Below, in pieces: positions 1 through 13,122 of a stretch of DNA of 64,000 nt (the first letter of the stretch is position 1; each line of letters opens with the position of its first letter). The translations under genes were made by a program, and so were the position numbers. The stretch comes from Adenophora triphylla var. japonica (Eukaryota; Streptophyta; Magnoliopsida; Asterales; Campanulaceae). The stretch covers positions 372,001 through 436,000 of the forward strand of contig JAFEMH010000938.1 of assembly GCA_022495995.1 (NCBI GenBank). The letters are read 5' to 3'. The notes below the pieces were generated by a model, which worked only from the letters and a program-made list of their open reading frames with translations, made no database searches and had not been told where the DNA came from.

Positions 1-23
1 CACCCTAGTCACCACCACACTAG

Positions 24-30
24 TATAAAA
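24..30 (+). promoter_or_regulatory. TATA box of first PDR gene
   Basis: TATAAAA lies about 160 bases before the start codon at 192, a usual distance for a plant gene with a ~130-base 5' leader. The leader between them is AT-rich and has no obvious competing ATG in a better context. Confidence 0.55.
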
Positions 31-191
31 AGACATCACCTTTTCCTTGCAAAAGAAAACATACGTCCAACTCTCTTACATCAATAACATTATTTTGTTG
101 AGTACTAAGTTTCTAACCAGTGGAAAATTTCCAATCATAAATTTCCCCCAAATTATCTTGGGCTGATCAAAGAAAGGGTTTTGTTAATTCA

Positions 192-3100
192 ATGGACGGG
201 ACGGATACATTCAAAGGTAGTAGCAGCATAAGAGGTGGAAGTATAAGATCAGGGAGTATACATTTGGGGAGTTTAAGAGCTGCAAGTGCTTCATTATGGA
301 GAAACACTGGCTCTGAAGCTTTCTCTAAATCATCTCGAGAAGAAGACGACGAAGAAGCTCTTAAATGGGCTTCTCTTGAAAAGCTTCCGACTTTTGATCG
401 GTTGAAGAAGGGTCTACTTCTTGGATCAAAAGGACCTTCCTATCAAGTTGATGTTAACAATCTTGGGTATGACGAAAAGAAGCGATTGTTAGAGAGGTTG
501 GTTAAAGTTGCTGAAGAAGATAATGAAAGATTCTTGTTGAAACTCAAGGACAGAATTGATAGGTAACTAATTTTCACATTTTCCTTTCCTTTTTTTAATT
601 TAGCAAGTTTTACTAACCCTAGAAATCATTTATTTTCTCTGTTGTTTAGATAAAAAAATAAATAAATGCATTTTTTAATAAGATAGTGTTTTATGAATTT
701 GGTTAATGCTGACTTGAAAGCTAAGCTTTTAATTTTCTGATAATGGGGTTTTTGCTTGGGATATTCCAGAGTTGGGATCGACCTCCCTACCATAGAAGTG
801 CGATTCGAGCATTTGACCGTAGAGACAGATGCTTTTACAGGAAGCAGGGCTTTGCCTAGCTTCATCAATTTCAATCTCAGTATTCTGGAGGTAACAACTG
901 CAACAACATTATTTGTTCAATTTAGTTTGTTTAAATTTTATATGATGATCCTGATATTATGCTCATAATTTACGTTAAACAGTCTCTATTGAGCATATTT
1001 CATGTACTTCCAAATCGAAAGAAGCATGTAACTATCCTTGATGATCTTAGTGGAGTCGTCAAGCCTCGCAGGTTAGAACATATGGCTTAAATTTGGCCAT
1101 AAACTGAATTCATATATAGTTCCACATGTTAAATCATTTCGTAAATTGAATTTTAATGCCATAATTCTGCAGAATGACATTACTATTAGGTCCTCCAAGC
1201 TCTGGAAAGACAACACTATTGTTGGCTTTAGCTGGGAAACTTGATAAGGAGCTTAAGGTATGCCCACCGTGTTTTTAGACGCCCTGACTTTTGGATTTAT
1301 TTACAAGTTTATTTTTTGTTTGATGGTTCAATTAATTTAATCTTCCATATATAGTGCTCCGGGGTGGTGACTTACAACGGCCATGGAATGCACGAGTTCG
1401 TTCCCCAGAGAACATCTGCTTATATCAGTCAACATGATCTCCACATAGGGGAAATGACTGTTAGAGAAACCTTGGCTTTCTCTGCTAGATGCCAGGGGGT
1501 TGGATCACGTTATGGTTAGTAACTAGATTAATTATGTCTACAGATTTTTCTTACAATTTTTGTTATCATAAAGTATTTGAACAGTCTACTTATTGTCTTA
1601 TAAATGCAGAGATGTTGGCAGAGTTGTCTAGAAGGGAGAAAGACGCTAATATTAAGCCTGATCCCGATGTTGATGTCTATATGAAGGTAAATGATCAGGA
1701 GCAAATTTATTACTCCCTAAATGAATGTTCATTTTCAAGAAATTTTTGTTCCAAAATGAATGCCTAAATGTTTTTTTACCAATTTTTTTCAATAGTCACT
1801 TTATACTCGCAAAACAAAATGTTCGGAAAGTGGAAAACAAGAATATTTATGCATCTTCGCCATTTAGTTTTACAAAAAGTAAACATTTCCAGAATGTCCC
1901 TTAAATAAAATTTGGACATTCATTTAGGGACTGAGGGAGTATTTGGGATGTTTGAACTTGTTTTCGTTGTGTTATATACATATATCTGTACTCATTGTTG
2001 TTTACGATAATTCAGGCTGCAGCTACAGAAGGTCAAGAAACAAGTGTGGTCACGGATTATATTCTTAAGGTACTTACTATTATAGAAAAAGAGATTTGTG
2101 GTTGTAGAATACTATCAAGACACCGGACAAACTAATTAATCGCTTTATTTATTTCAGATCTTGGGACTTGATGTATGTGCGGATACTATGGTTGGTGATC
2201 AGATGATAAGGGGTATTTCAGGTGGACAGAAAAAGCGTGTTACAACGGGTGAAATGTTGGTTGGTCCATCAAAAGCTCTTTTTATGGACGAAATATCCAC
2301 TGGTTTGGATAGTTCTACAACCTTTCAAATTGTAAAGTCGCTTCAGCAATTTGTCCACATCATCGAGGGCACTGCTCTCATCTCACTTCTCCAGCCTGCA
2401 CCTGAAACTTATGATTTGTTTGATGACATTATTCTCATTTCCGATGGGAAGATAGTGTATCAGGGCCCGCGTGAGAATGTGCTAGAGTTTTTTGAATCTA
2501 TGGGATTCAAATGTCCAACTAGGAAAGGCGTGGCTGATTTCCTGCAAGAAGTAAGTTTAAGTAAATTTTCCATTTTCATTAATATCTAAAAACTGCTAGA
2601 TATTGTAACTTTTTTTTTTTGGCTGATTCAATGTGGGAAATTGGTTTTACAGGTGACATCAAAGAAAGATCAAAAACAGTACTGGACGAGAAGAGACGAG
2701 TCTTATAGATTCATCACAGCCAAGGAATTTGCTGAGGCATACCAATCTTTCCATGTTGGAAGGAAGCTAGGAGAAGATCTGTCAACCCCATTTGACAAAA
2801 GCAAAAGCCATCCTGCTGCTTTGACTACTCAAGAGTATGGTCTAAATCAGATGGAGCTCTTGAAAGCTTGCACCTCCAGAGAAATCCTTCTTATGAAGAG
2901 AAACTCGTTCGTTTACATCTTCAAATTGTTCCAAGTGAGTATCATAAATATCATATCACATTTATACATCCTTAAGTTTGATTCTTAAATTGTCTAACAT
3001 AAATGGAAATATTAATGAAGTTTGGTTTGTAATTTTGTGTAGGTTATGGTTATGTCACTTGTGGCCATGACAGTATTCTTTCGGACTGAGATGCACAGGG

Positions 3101-6100
3101 ACTCAGCTGAAGATGGAGCGATTTATGGTGGGGCCATATTCTTCGCTGCAGTCACGATCATGTTTAATGGAATGTCAGAGATTTCCATGACAATTCAAAA
3201 GCTTCCCGTCTTCTTCAAGCAAAGGGACCTCCGATTTTTTCCCTCGTGGACTTATGCCCTTCCTTCATGGGCCACAAAGATCCCAACTTCATTTCTTGAA
3301 GCTGGAGTTTTGTCGGCAATCACTTATTACGTAATTGGATATGAGCCAAGCGCTGCAAGGTAAACAAAATATCAATAATGTCTACATCCTGTGTCCCGTT
3401 TGAAATTCATTGTTGTTATATTCATTGTTTGGTCTGTGTATTGCAGGTTTCTCAAATTTTATCTGCTGTTGATATTCGTTCACCAGATGGCTTCTTCATT
3501 GTTCAGAGCTATTGCAGCGTCTGGTCGGACCATGATTGTCTCAAACATATTTGGTTCATTCACGCTGCTCATATTGTTCACCTTATGTGGCTTTGTTCTC
3601 TCCCGAAGTATGAACTTCCAGTGAAAAATTAAAATATTAAAGATCAATTCATCTCGTTCTCGTTCTTGAACTTCAACTGATGCTTTTACTTTCTTCCATT
3701 TTTGGGATTTTGCAGATGATGTCAAGAGTTGGTGGATATGGGGTTACTGGTCATCACCATTGATGTATGCCATGAATGGACTCATGGCGAACGAATTTCT
3801 TGGTCCTCGTTGGAAGACAGTAAGTTTTACTTTTACCTGCTTTCACTGAGTAGTTTCACTCATGTACCACAGTTGTACATTGGTATTATATTATATCCAT
3901 GCTGATTCTTGAAATATTTTTGTGCCAAAGATCCTGCCCAATCAAACAGAGTCAATAGGAGTCAATGCTATGACTTCTCGAGGGTTCTTCCCATATTCGT
4001 ACTGGTACTGGATTGCAGTAGGAGCATTGGTCGGATTCACAATTATCTATAATATCGGATATGCAGTGGCCCTCGCTTTTCTTAACCGTGAGATTTCTTT
4101 CTCTACCTGCATTTTTCGTACCCACCCCTTAAGTTTACCTCAGTATTCATAACATTATGGTTGTTCAACTCTGCAGCTTTAGATAGGGTTCAAGCTGTAA
4201 TACCAGATGACGATAATACAGAAGCTATTGAGTTATCTTCTATGACGACAGAATCCGCAAATGGGGCCCACGAAATCCAGAAGAAAGGAATGATTCTTCC
4301 ATTCCAACCACATGCCATTACCTTTGATGATATCAAATACTCTGTTGATATGCCACAGGTTACTGATAATACAATTGATATTAATCGTTTTATTTCCAAG
4401 TTTTATTTTTTTGAAACTAACTGTATGCATATTTTGTGATATTGAAGGAAATGAAAGAACAAGGGATTAATGAAGACAAACTGCTGCTACTAAAGGGTGT
4501 GAGTGGAGCTTTCAGACCTGGTGTTCTCACAGCTCTAATGGGTGTAAGTGGGGCTGGTAAAACTACACTTATGGACGTGCTGGCTGGTCGTAAAACAGGT
4601 GGATATATAGAGGGTAACATCATGATTTCTGGGTATCCAAAGAAGCAAGAAACTTTTGCTAGGATTTCTGGCTACTGTGAACAAAACGACATTCATTCTC
4701 CTCATGTCACCATCCACGAGTCCTTGCTCTACTCAGCTTGGCTTAGGTTGCCTGCAGAAGTTGATCCTAAAACCAGAGAGGTTGGCACTCGTTGTAAATA
4801 AATTATAGTACGGCGGGCATAATAGTAATTAACCTATTAACGAGCGTTAAACTCTTTCTTGCAGATGTTTGTTGATGAGGTAATGCAACTTGTTGAGCTT
4901 GATAATTTGAAGGATGCTTTGGTTGGGTTGCCAGGTGTAAGTGGACTGTCGACAGAGCAGCGAAAAAGGTTAACCATTGCAGTGGAGCTGGTGGCAAATC
5001 CGTCCATAATATTTATGGACGAGCCCACTTCAGGGCTAGATGCTCGTGCTGCTGCCATTGTTATGAGGACTGTTAGAAACACTGTTGACACTGGAAGAAC
5101 AGTTGTCTGCACCATCCATCAACCAAGTATCGACATATTTGAAGCTTTTGATGAGGTAATTGAGAACCGTTAAACTAATAAGCAGATTACCACTTCCAAA
5201 TTTACAATCCTGATGTGTCATTAATCAATATTGCAGCTTTTCTTGATGAAACGAGGAGGACAAGAGTTGTATGTTGGACCCGTGGGTCATCAATCTTGTG
5301 ATTTGATCAAGTACTTTGAGGTGAGATGCAATGAACAAACTAAGTACTTCTACTCCCTCCGTCCCTAAATGAATGTCCAAATTTCATTTCAAGGGACACT
5401 CTGAAAATATGTGCTTTTTACAAATTTTAATGGCAAAGATGCCTAAATATTCTCGTTGTCCACTTTTTTAACATTTAGGTTTACAATAATAAAATGAATA
5501 GCGATTTTTTTTTTTGGTAAAAAAGCGTTTAGGAACAAAGTTTCTCACAAAAAAGACATTTATTGTGGGACAAAAATTTCTTGAATTTGGACATTCATTT
5601 ACGGACAGGGAGAGTACTATATACATGTGTGTAGGTTTGTGTGTGTTAAGACTTGTGTGTTAAAGTATGGGTGATCTTCAAACCAGGAAATTGATGGAAT
5701 AAGTAAGATCAAAGATGGCTATAACCCTGCAACTTGGATGTTGGAAGTAACAAGTTCAGCACAAGAAATGGTTCTCGGAGTTGATTTCACCGAAGTGTAC
5801 AAGAATTCAGACCTTTACAGGTGCGGCCAATTACCAAAATGCACTTGAAACTTTTGTCATTTAAGTAAATACTGAATATATTTACAGGCTTGCTGATGTT
5901 TTTGATGTGTAATAATGCAGGAGAAACAAATCCCTTATTAAGGAATTGGGCACACCTCGTCCAGGGACATCGGACATATCATTTGCAACTCAATACTCGC
6001 TGTCTTTCTTCAGTCAATGTGTGGCTTGCCTCTGGAAACAACGCTTGTCTTACTGGCGGAACCCTACTTACACCGCCATAAGATTTCTCTTCACAACTTT

Positions 6101-7105
6101 CATTGCATTGATTTTCGGGACTATGTTCTGGGATCTTGGAAGCAAAAAGTAATTTATTTATTTTTCAAATTTACTTGCATAAGTATTCCAAGACTTTTGC
6201 ACTCATGATTTAACTAACAAATCTCCTATATAAACTTTTTAGGTCTGGTCAACTTGATCTGATAAATGCCATGGGTTCCATGTATTCAGCTGTTATCTTT
6301 CTTAGTGTCCAAAATTCTGCAACTGTGCAGCCAGTGGTATCTATCGAAAGAACTGTCTTCTATAGGGAAAGAGCTGCCGGAATGTACTCTGCCTTACCAT
6401 ACGCCTTCGCACAGGTAAAAATTTCGACTACATTATCCACACGACAATCCAATCATTAAAATTCACAAACATTGATGAATGAATTGATCATTTCTTGTCT
6501 GACAGGTTCTGGTGGAAATTCCTTATGTATTTACACAATCAATGGTGTATGGTATCATAGTGTATGCTATGATTGGATTCGAATGGACGGCTGTCAAATA
6601 CTTGTGGTACATGTTCTTCATGTTCTTCACTTTGCTCTACATGACTTACTACGGCATGATGACTGTCGCATTAACTCCCAACGACAATATTGCTGCCATT
6701 ATTGCTGCTTCATTTTACGGAATGTTCAATCTCTTTTCTGGATTCGTAATCCCAAGACCCGTAAGTTTTATTTAATTTATCTAATAAAATTTCTTTAATT
6801 TCAAGCTTGTAAAATTTATATTGATTTTGTTGGTGTATATACAGAGGATACCGATTTGGTGGAGATGGTATTACTGGGCAAACCCTGTAGCGTGGACTCT
6901 TTACGGGTTGGTGGCTTCACAGTTTGGAGATTTTGAGAATGTTCTGGAAGATTTGAATGAGCCTGTTAAGGACTATTTGGACAGATATTTCGGGTTTGAA
7001 CATGATTTTCTTGGAGTGTGTGCTGCTGTTACTCTTGTGTTCGTCGTCCTCTTTGCTACTATCTTTGCGTTTGCCATCAGAACATTCAACTTCCAAAGGC
7101 GGTAA
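192..7105 (+). CDS. Full-size PDR-type ABCG transporter, intact, 22 exons
   Basis: Plasma-membrane ATP-driven exporter of the plant pleiotropic drug resistance (full-size ABCG) family, which moves hormones, terpenoids and other secondary metabolites. I read 22 exons, all bounded by GT-AG: 192-562, 770-890, 983-1071, 1173-1257, 1355-1514, 1610-1686, 2016-2069, 2158-2550, 2653-2934, 3043-3359, 3447-3607, 3716-3819, 3931-4087, 4177-4358, 4448-4780, 4865-5155, 5237-5320, 5687-5820, 5921-6148, 6243-6414, 6506-6760, 6845-7105. They sum to 4311 nt (1436 codons plus stop), the usual PDR length. Order is NBD1-TMD1-NBD2-TMD2. NBD1 has Walker [10 protein letters not shown] (~198-206), signature SGGQKKR (~338) and Walker [12 protein letters not shown]2 has GVSGAGKTT (~883), LSTEQRKR (~989) and [12 protein letters not shown]. 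The N-terminal [15 protein letters not shown] is typical of the family. It resembles PDR1/ABCG40-like proteins; substrate is unknown. Two introns hold Stowaway MITEs. Confidence 0.95.
1713..1938. mobile_element. Stowaway-type MITE remnant in intron 7
   Basis: The right end has the Stowaway-like terminus with GGGAG followed by TA. Subterminal sequence AATTTGGACATTCATTTAGG mirrors AAATGAATGTTCATT at the left end, where part of the CTCCCTCCGTCCC terminus is deleted. It lies inside the intron at 1687-2015 and does not touch splice sites. Confidence 0.7.
5353..5614. mobile_element. Stowaway-type MITE in intron 17
   Basis: It starts with CTCCCTCCGTCCC after TA and ends with an imperfect complement (GGACAGGGAGAG then TA). 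The arms carry AATGAATGTCCAAATTTC and its complement. It accounts for most of the long intron 5321-5686 and is related to the element in intron 7. Confidence 0.8.
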
Positions 7106-9183
7106 TTTATATATAGAAATCTTCTATTTTCCATTTCGGAAAAAATGGCGAAAATGTATTGATTTTATTTATATAAGTGTGTATGTATATTATATGATGT
7201 TGATTACCTGAGAGGAGTTGTTCCTTTTGAATATCATCAATCAGTTAAGTTTTTTCAATTTTTTGTAACATTTATGTATGATTAATATTGACTATCTGCA
7301 TTTCGTACTTACTCGATCCGGAAATAATCTCGTTATATGTAAATTTTTATTACAATTAAAAGGGCAAACCCCGGTGCGCCAAGCGCTCCCCGCCAAGCGG
7401 GGGTTGGGAGAGGGAATCATTTGCTAGAGCCTTCCCCTGACAATTGCCAAGAATAAAATATTATTTATAATAATTTTTTTATTACAATTAATCAAGAATA
7501 AAATGGACGTAAAAATATTATTTATAATAATTGACCCTCGGCTGGATCTTGCATTTTAATTCTTAAAAGTCCTAGAAACATGAACTATGTCGGTATCGGT
7601 CCATCTGCACAGTTGATTTAGTAATACTGCTTGAACATTAGTAATTAATTTAGTCCAGTCAATATAACGACATAATTATGAGGTCTTTCTAATTCATCTG
7701 ATTGGACAAAGTCATATTTAACATTTTCTAATGGAAAAATATGTCATTGTTTTTTGAACTACTACAATTGCATGTAATGTACTGACTACTGTTTTATAAC
7801 GAAAAAATATTTAGAATTTAGTGAGCCATTTTACTTTATTTCAAAAAGAACATAACAGACAACTTATTTTGCTTTATTCCAACATTAGGTTAAAGACAAC
7901 TTACTCTGCCACAAACCTCCCATGTTGTTTGATTTAATATACAAATTCTCAACGTGTGCCCAATTGGTGCGTCAATTTAGTGCATCTGCGGCCAAGGAGC
8001 AGAGAGGCTGCGCGCTTGGGCCGGCCAAAGACAAAACTCGTCCAGCTCATACGCATATCAATTTGGACAAGGATGTTCACATTCCATTTTATAATAAGGC
8101 CACTTAACGGATTAATTATTTAAATAATTAACCCACTTAATGGACTAATTATTTGATTAATCAACGGTAGCGTTAGAGTCTAACAAAAATTAAAGTATTA
8201 CTCACTCCTTCCTACTCTTTTATAAATTAACAGTGCAAAATATAAATAAATAATATATAACCGGAAACAATTTAACTAATGACGCACAATTATCTATAGT
8301 ATAAATCATACCATGCCATCTCATTCCATGAAACAGTACAATGAATAGTGTCAAATATCAAATTTCCCATTTTGCTCCCACTAAGTTATCCCTTTCCCAT
8401 TTTGCCCCTTTAATTTTTTTTTTTTTAAAATTATATATATAAAAAAAAATACGTGTTCTTGGACACAGACTTTTACTTAGTGTTTTGTTAGACTTTTACT
8501 TAGTGTTTGTTAAAGAAAAGAGGAAGATTGAAAAAAGAAAAGGTCAGGTCAAGAGAGCGATTGACCTCTGACTTGACATTTTCGGATATTGATATTCGTC
8601 TGGTCTTGCTTAAATAATACTCCCTCTTTCTCTTTCTCTGCGCCGGATAAATATTCCCTTTTTTATATGTTAGCTAGCACAGACAAATTTGACCAATAAT
8701 TAATTATTTAATAAAAATTTAAAAATTATTATTGATATTAGTTATAATAGTGTAGTGATAACAAATAATAACAAATTTTATAATTTTATTATGATAATTA
8801 AATCAATTTAAATTTATTTCTCAAAATTCCTTCGTATTAACCTAAAAAAAGACAACATTTATTTAGGCCCAAAATACGTTTACCCCCTAAAGAATACATG
8901 TAATCACACTTTGCACTCTGCCGTCCATTTTGTCCCAGAGTGACCTATTAATTAACCTGCAATCCCACTTTGCATCCTAACACCTAACAAAGTTAGAAAT
9001 TCAACGAAAAATGGTCATGTACACATCACATGAGGGCTAATTTGAAAATTTTGTTCAAGAGAGAAGGACATATATGAAGAAAAGTATATTTTTTTCTGAA
9101 GGGAGCGGAGAGAGACATGGGGATGGGGAGTAAAGGTGGGGAGGGATGATGATGGGAAAAGGAAGAGGTGAATTTGAGGTGGG
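7106..9183. other. Intergenic DNA, no gene seen
   Basis: This is the 3' region of the first PDR gene followed by AT-rich sequence with no supportable coding region. A GC-rich patch at about 7367-7440 (CCCCGGTGCGCCAAGCGCTC, then a small CGGGG hairpin) looks like a fragment of a dispersed plant repeat, perhaps SINE-like. A partial Stowaway terminus sits near 8623. The stretch 9100-9183 is purine-rich flank of the MULE. Confidence 0.5.
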
Positions 9184-9192
9184 GGTCATTGA

Positions 9193-9700
9193 GATTTTTT
9201 TTTTAAAATATAGCTTTTTAAAATTTTATATATCAAAATAACATTTTCAAAAACTTAAGTATCAAAGTAGCACTTTTGACTTGAAATCCGGAATTGGTAA
9301 TTCCGGATTATGAAATCCGGAATTACCAATTCCGGATTTGATTTTTTTTTTTTTTTTTGTTTTTCAAAATTGAATTTTGGAAAATAATAATTCCGTAAAT
9401 AGGGCGATCGCGCCCTAAAATAGAAACGATCGCTCAAGTGTACTCCGGAGGTACCAATTCGGATTCTATTTTAATTTTTTTTTGTTTTTCAAAATTGAAT
9501 TTTGGAAAATAATAATTCCGTAAATAGGGCGATCGCGCCCTATAATAGAAACGATCGCTCAAAGTGTACTCCGGAGGTACCAATTCCGATTCTATTTTAA
9601 TTTTTTTTTTTTTCCAAAAAAGAAATAAAGCAAATAAAAAAATATATTCGAAACGGAGAGGGCGATCGCTCTACTTAAGGGGCGATCGCTCCTTAGACGC
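9193..9700. repeat. MULE left terminal inverted repeat with tandem palindromes
   Basis: It pairs with 19750-20202. It includes two mirror-image palindromes (AATCCGGAATT-ggt-AATTCCGGATT and its loop complement) at about 9284-9340. A ~125-bp unit then occurs twice (about 9355-9475 and 9480-9600); each copy holds GGGCGATCGCGCCC and CGATCGCTC about 12 bp apart. A further pair (GGGCGATCGCTC and GGGGCGATCGCTCC) lies at 9659-9693. The position suits a promoter for the PMD module. Confidence 0.8.
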
Positions 9701-10124
9701 GTATCTTCAAAATCCGGCCTTTGTCAATTCCGGATTTGCTTTAATTTGAATCAGGGCTGCCATTTCCGGATTCAAATTTTGAATTACTTCCTTGGCGATT
9801 GTTCATGGAATGGAAGAAAGGAAGAAGAAGAAGGAGGGAGTGCGAGAGAGTGAGATAGAGAAAGAAAGAATTAAGGAGAAGAGAAAAAGTTTAAAGAGTT
9901 GTGAGAGAAAGTGTTAGCTTGGTACTTAAAAATGGTTAGTTATATTTCTTATTTTAATTTGTTTTCGGTTGTTAATTTTAGCTATATAAATTTTTTAAGA
10001 ATTTTTATTTGTGCATTTTTTATATTTTGTTGTTAAAATGATTTATGTACTTAATTTTTGATTGTCAATGAATTAAACATTAAGTCCCATTTAAATTTAA
10101 TTACTATTAAATTTTTTTATTTCG

Positions 10125-11960
10125 AATGAATGAACATGTACAACAACAATTTATTGATCCTGGGCCAATCGATCCTCATGTATTGACTTCTCGGGATACA
10201 CATAGATCTAAATATATTTGGGAGGGACAAGAGTTACCCAATTTAAGACCTAGGCGTGGTCCAAAGACTTCCACCTAGAGTTGATTGGAGGATAGAAGAG
10301 AAGCTTATAAATCTTGGATTTTTATGGAGTGTATTTATTAGGTCATATACAATATGATTGGCATTTGATTGAGGCTTTGATTGAAAGATGGCGTCCGAGA
10401 CCCACACTTTTCACTTACCCGTAGGGAGATGACCATCACCTTAGAGGATATTGGCATGTTGTGTGGTCTTCCGTAGACGGAATGGCGGTGACTAGTTCGA
10501 AACTAGTAGGAGTGCTTTGGCATGGGTTGAGATTGTTGAGGACTTATTTGGGGTTGCACCCTCAACTGCAGACATCAAAAGAGGTGGAATGATATCAATG
10601 AGATGGGTTCTAGGACACTTCCCTCATTTTGAACTGCTTCCCAATAATGCGTCCGAGCATATGATTGAGACATATACTCGAGCATACATTTTCTTATTAT
10701 TGGGGTCATACATTATGCCCGTCTCGTCTGATAACCTAGTTAAGTTGATGTACCTCGCACTTCTTAGGGATATAAATAATATTGGTCTGTACAGTTGGGG
10801 TAGTGGAGCGTTGGCCTTCTTGTTTAGGGAGATGTGTGTAGCATCTCAACACGATTCGAAAGGGTGTGGTGGCTTCTTAACCATTGTACAGGTATGTCTA
10901 TTATATATGATTACATTATGCTAGTGGACTTAACTCGTTTTGTACGTAATGATAATTTTTTATAGCTTTGGGCATGGGAGAGGTTGTTGTGTACACAACC
11001 TAGGAGACATGAAGAAATAACACTTACTGGATTGCAACCAGTGGGTTACAGGTATATTTCAATTACTTCATTTTGTAAACGATCTGTTTTGTAATATATC
11101 TTTTTTTACTCATTATTTTTTATGTCAATTGTTTCATATGTAGGTGGAAGGGTCCATTGTCGTATACTTCTGTGACTGCCCATAACCTGCAAGGCTATCG
11201 AGACCAGTTGTCATATTTAGAGAATGATCGGGTTGTGTGGCGGCCATACAACGGTGTGCCGATTCGAATTTACGCCTTCAGGGCCAAGCTATATGGAGGG
11301 CGAAGGTGCCCCTCATCTGCTTTGAGAGGGTTGAATGGCACTTTCCACATCGCGTAATGCGACAATTTGGGATGGTTCAAGGTGTGCACGATGACTGCGA
11401 CACCGGTTTGGACTTGCGTCGGATTAGTCGGCAAGGTCGGTCGGGCGTTAACCGGATGCAACAACATGATGATCGCACATAGCAAGGTGGAATGAACGGG
11501 AGTTTAATGTCGTTGATGGGGAGTTTGGGGAAGTGGATATGAGCTACCATCACCCCTATTTGACATGGTATAGGCGTATTACTGGATCGCTCATCCACAA
11601 TTCGTCTAATGTGGAGGGACTAGGGTTCGAGCCACGTTCGGTTAATTATGAGGGTGTGGTAAGTTATATATTACATACAATGATTTTACAAAAACAATAT
11701 CATTTTTCCGTATTAATTAATTGCACATCATTGTTTTGAGCAGATTCAAAGTCTCCAAGGGATGTACTTATACGGCGAATGCCACATCCTTGGAAGACAT
11801 GGTGAATTACACTCAACAATGTGTCACTAACACACCGACACATATTAGGAGCAAGAACGACCGCAAGCCCAAGCTCCCCCAACGGTTGATCATACCGTGG
11901 CGAAGACGAGCCACGAGAGGAGAATCGGGTTCGTAGGCATGGCGGATACCAACACTGCGG
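10125..11960 (+). pseudogene. Plant mobile domain (MAIN/MAIL, PP7-like) gene, decayed, inside MULE
   Basis: Pieces in successive plus-strand frames spell a plant mobile domain protein (aminotransferase-like/PMD family, often annotated as serine/threonine phosphatase 7 long form or MAIN-LIKE). At 10360-10480 one reads LIEALIERWRPETHTFHLP followed by a MTITLEDIGMLCGLP block, with a 1-base deletion between them. A 136-codon open stretch from 10517 holds the conserved block YIFLLLGSYIMPVSSD and ends at a plausible donor (after 10890). Two more exon-like pieces follow: LWAWERL near 10968 and WKGPLS near 11147. The family C-terminal block YLTWYRRITG is at about 11558. Several frameshifts and stops make a working product unlikely. 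PMD genes carried by MULEs are known in plants. Confidence 0.75.
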
Positions 11961-12419
11961 GATGAGCCTGAGATGCGGGATCAATACGGTGATATGCATC
12001 GGTTTGAGTTCGGTCGAGACGAGTTCACCCAGACAGACCGGGTAATTCTTTTACCGAATTGATGAATCGTTTTGATTTCACGCAACCGCCTCAGTAGCTC
12101 CTTCCCTTCTTCTAGCAATTATAATCGACGCCCGAGCGTACATTCGGGATTCCGGATTTAGGCCTAGTTTCCATTTGCCTAGTGTGCGGTTTTCAAAGTC
12201 CCGACGGATCATCCTCATCCTCATCTCAACAATCTATATCAGGTGGTCGTCGTATGCCGAGGAGGGGGAGTAGGATTCGCCATCCCCCTAATGAATTTAC
12301 CCCGTCCAATTATCCTTGACTTGTATCCTACATGACCGGGATGTGGTCAATTTTCTATAAAACTTATTATTTTATTATTGTTAATTTTAATTTCATGAAA
12401 GCTTGCCATGGAATGATTT

Positions 12420-12562
12420 TTCCGAAAACGGATCGAAAACGTTAAAAACCGACTGAAATTCTTAAAAACTAACTGGACTTCTTAGAAACTAACCGAAAAC
12501 GTTAAAAAGCGATGGAAATTCTAAAAACTAACGAACAACGTTAAAAACTGATTGAAATTTAA
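12420..12562. repeat. Short tandem repeat rich in GAAAACGTTAAAAA
   Basis: Imperfect units of about 30-65 bases built from ACGTTAAAAAC and GAAATTCTTAAAAACTAAC recur four times. It lies between the PMD module and the next palindrome block. Confidence 0.6.
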
Positions 12563-12583
12563 CAAAAGAGGGACGGACAAGAG

Positions 12584-12765
12584 GGAGGTCGCTCCCTTAT
12601 AGAGGGCGATCGCCCCAATGTACTCCGGGAATTCCAATTCCGGATTCTTTTATTATAAATTTATTTTTAATTACCGAGCGATCACCCCAATAAACGAGCG
12701 ATCGCCCTCTTTTTCAGAGAAAGGCGCGATCGCTCACTTGACCCCGGCGCGATCGCCCTCTATGC
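12584..12765. repeat. Three paired GC palindromes upstream of the 13.1-kb module
   Basis: AGGGAG-gtcg-CTCCCT with GAGGGCGATCGCCCC, then GAGCGATCACCCC with GAGCGATCGCCCTC, then GGCGCGATCGCTC with GGCGCGATCGCCC. Each pair is 10-20 bp apart. The first is followed by TACTCCGGGAATTCC, the same companion sequence that follows the pairs in the MULE ends, so this block is related to the TIR. Confidence 0.75.
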
Positions 12766-13122
12766 GGATTTTCCAAAGCACGGTTTATTCCCAAAAACCT
12801 TCCCTCTCCCAATCAAATAACCCTACCACCACCAACGCCTCCTTTTCTCTCTCTCTCTAAAATTTCAAATTTCAAACCCCAATTTCAAGCTTCTTCAACC
12901 CCAAATCCCTTCTTCAACCCCAAATCCAATTTTCTTCAACCCCAAAATCAATCAATCATCCATTTTGAAGCACACATTCAAGGTTTGAGGTGGATTTTGA
13001 AGATTGTCATTCGTTTGTTTTTCAACACAAAGACTCAGGCGAAATTCCTGGCGACCTTCCGCGAACTTCCGCCAATTAAAAAGTAAGCTTCCAATTTTTT
13101 ATCTTTGAAGTTTTGATTGACA

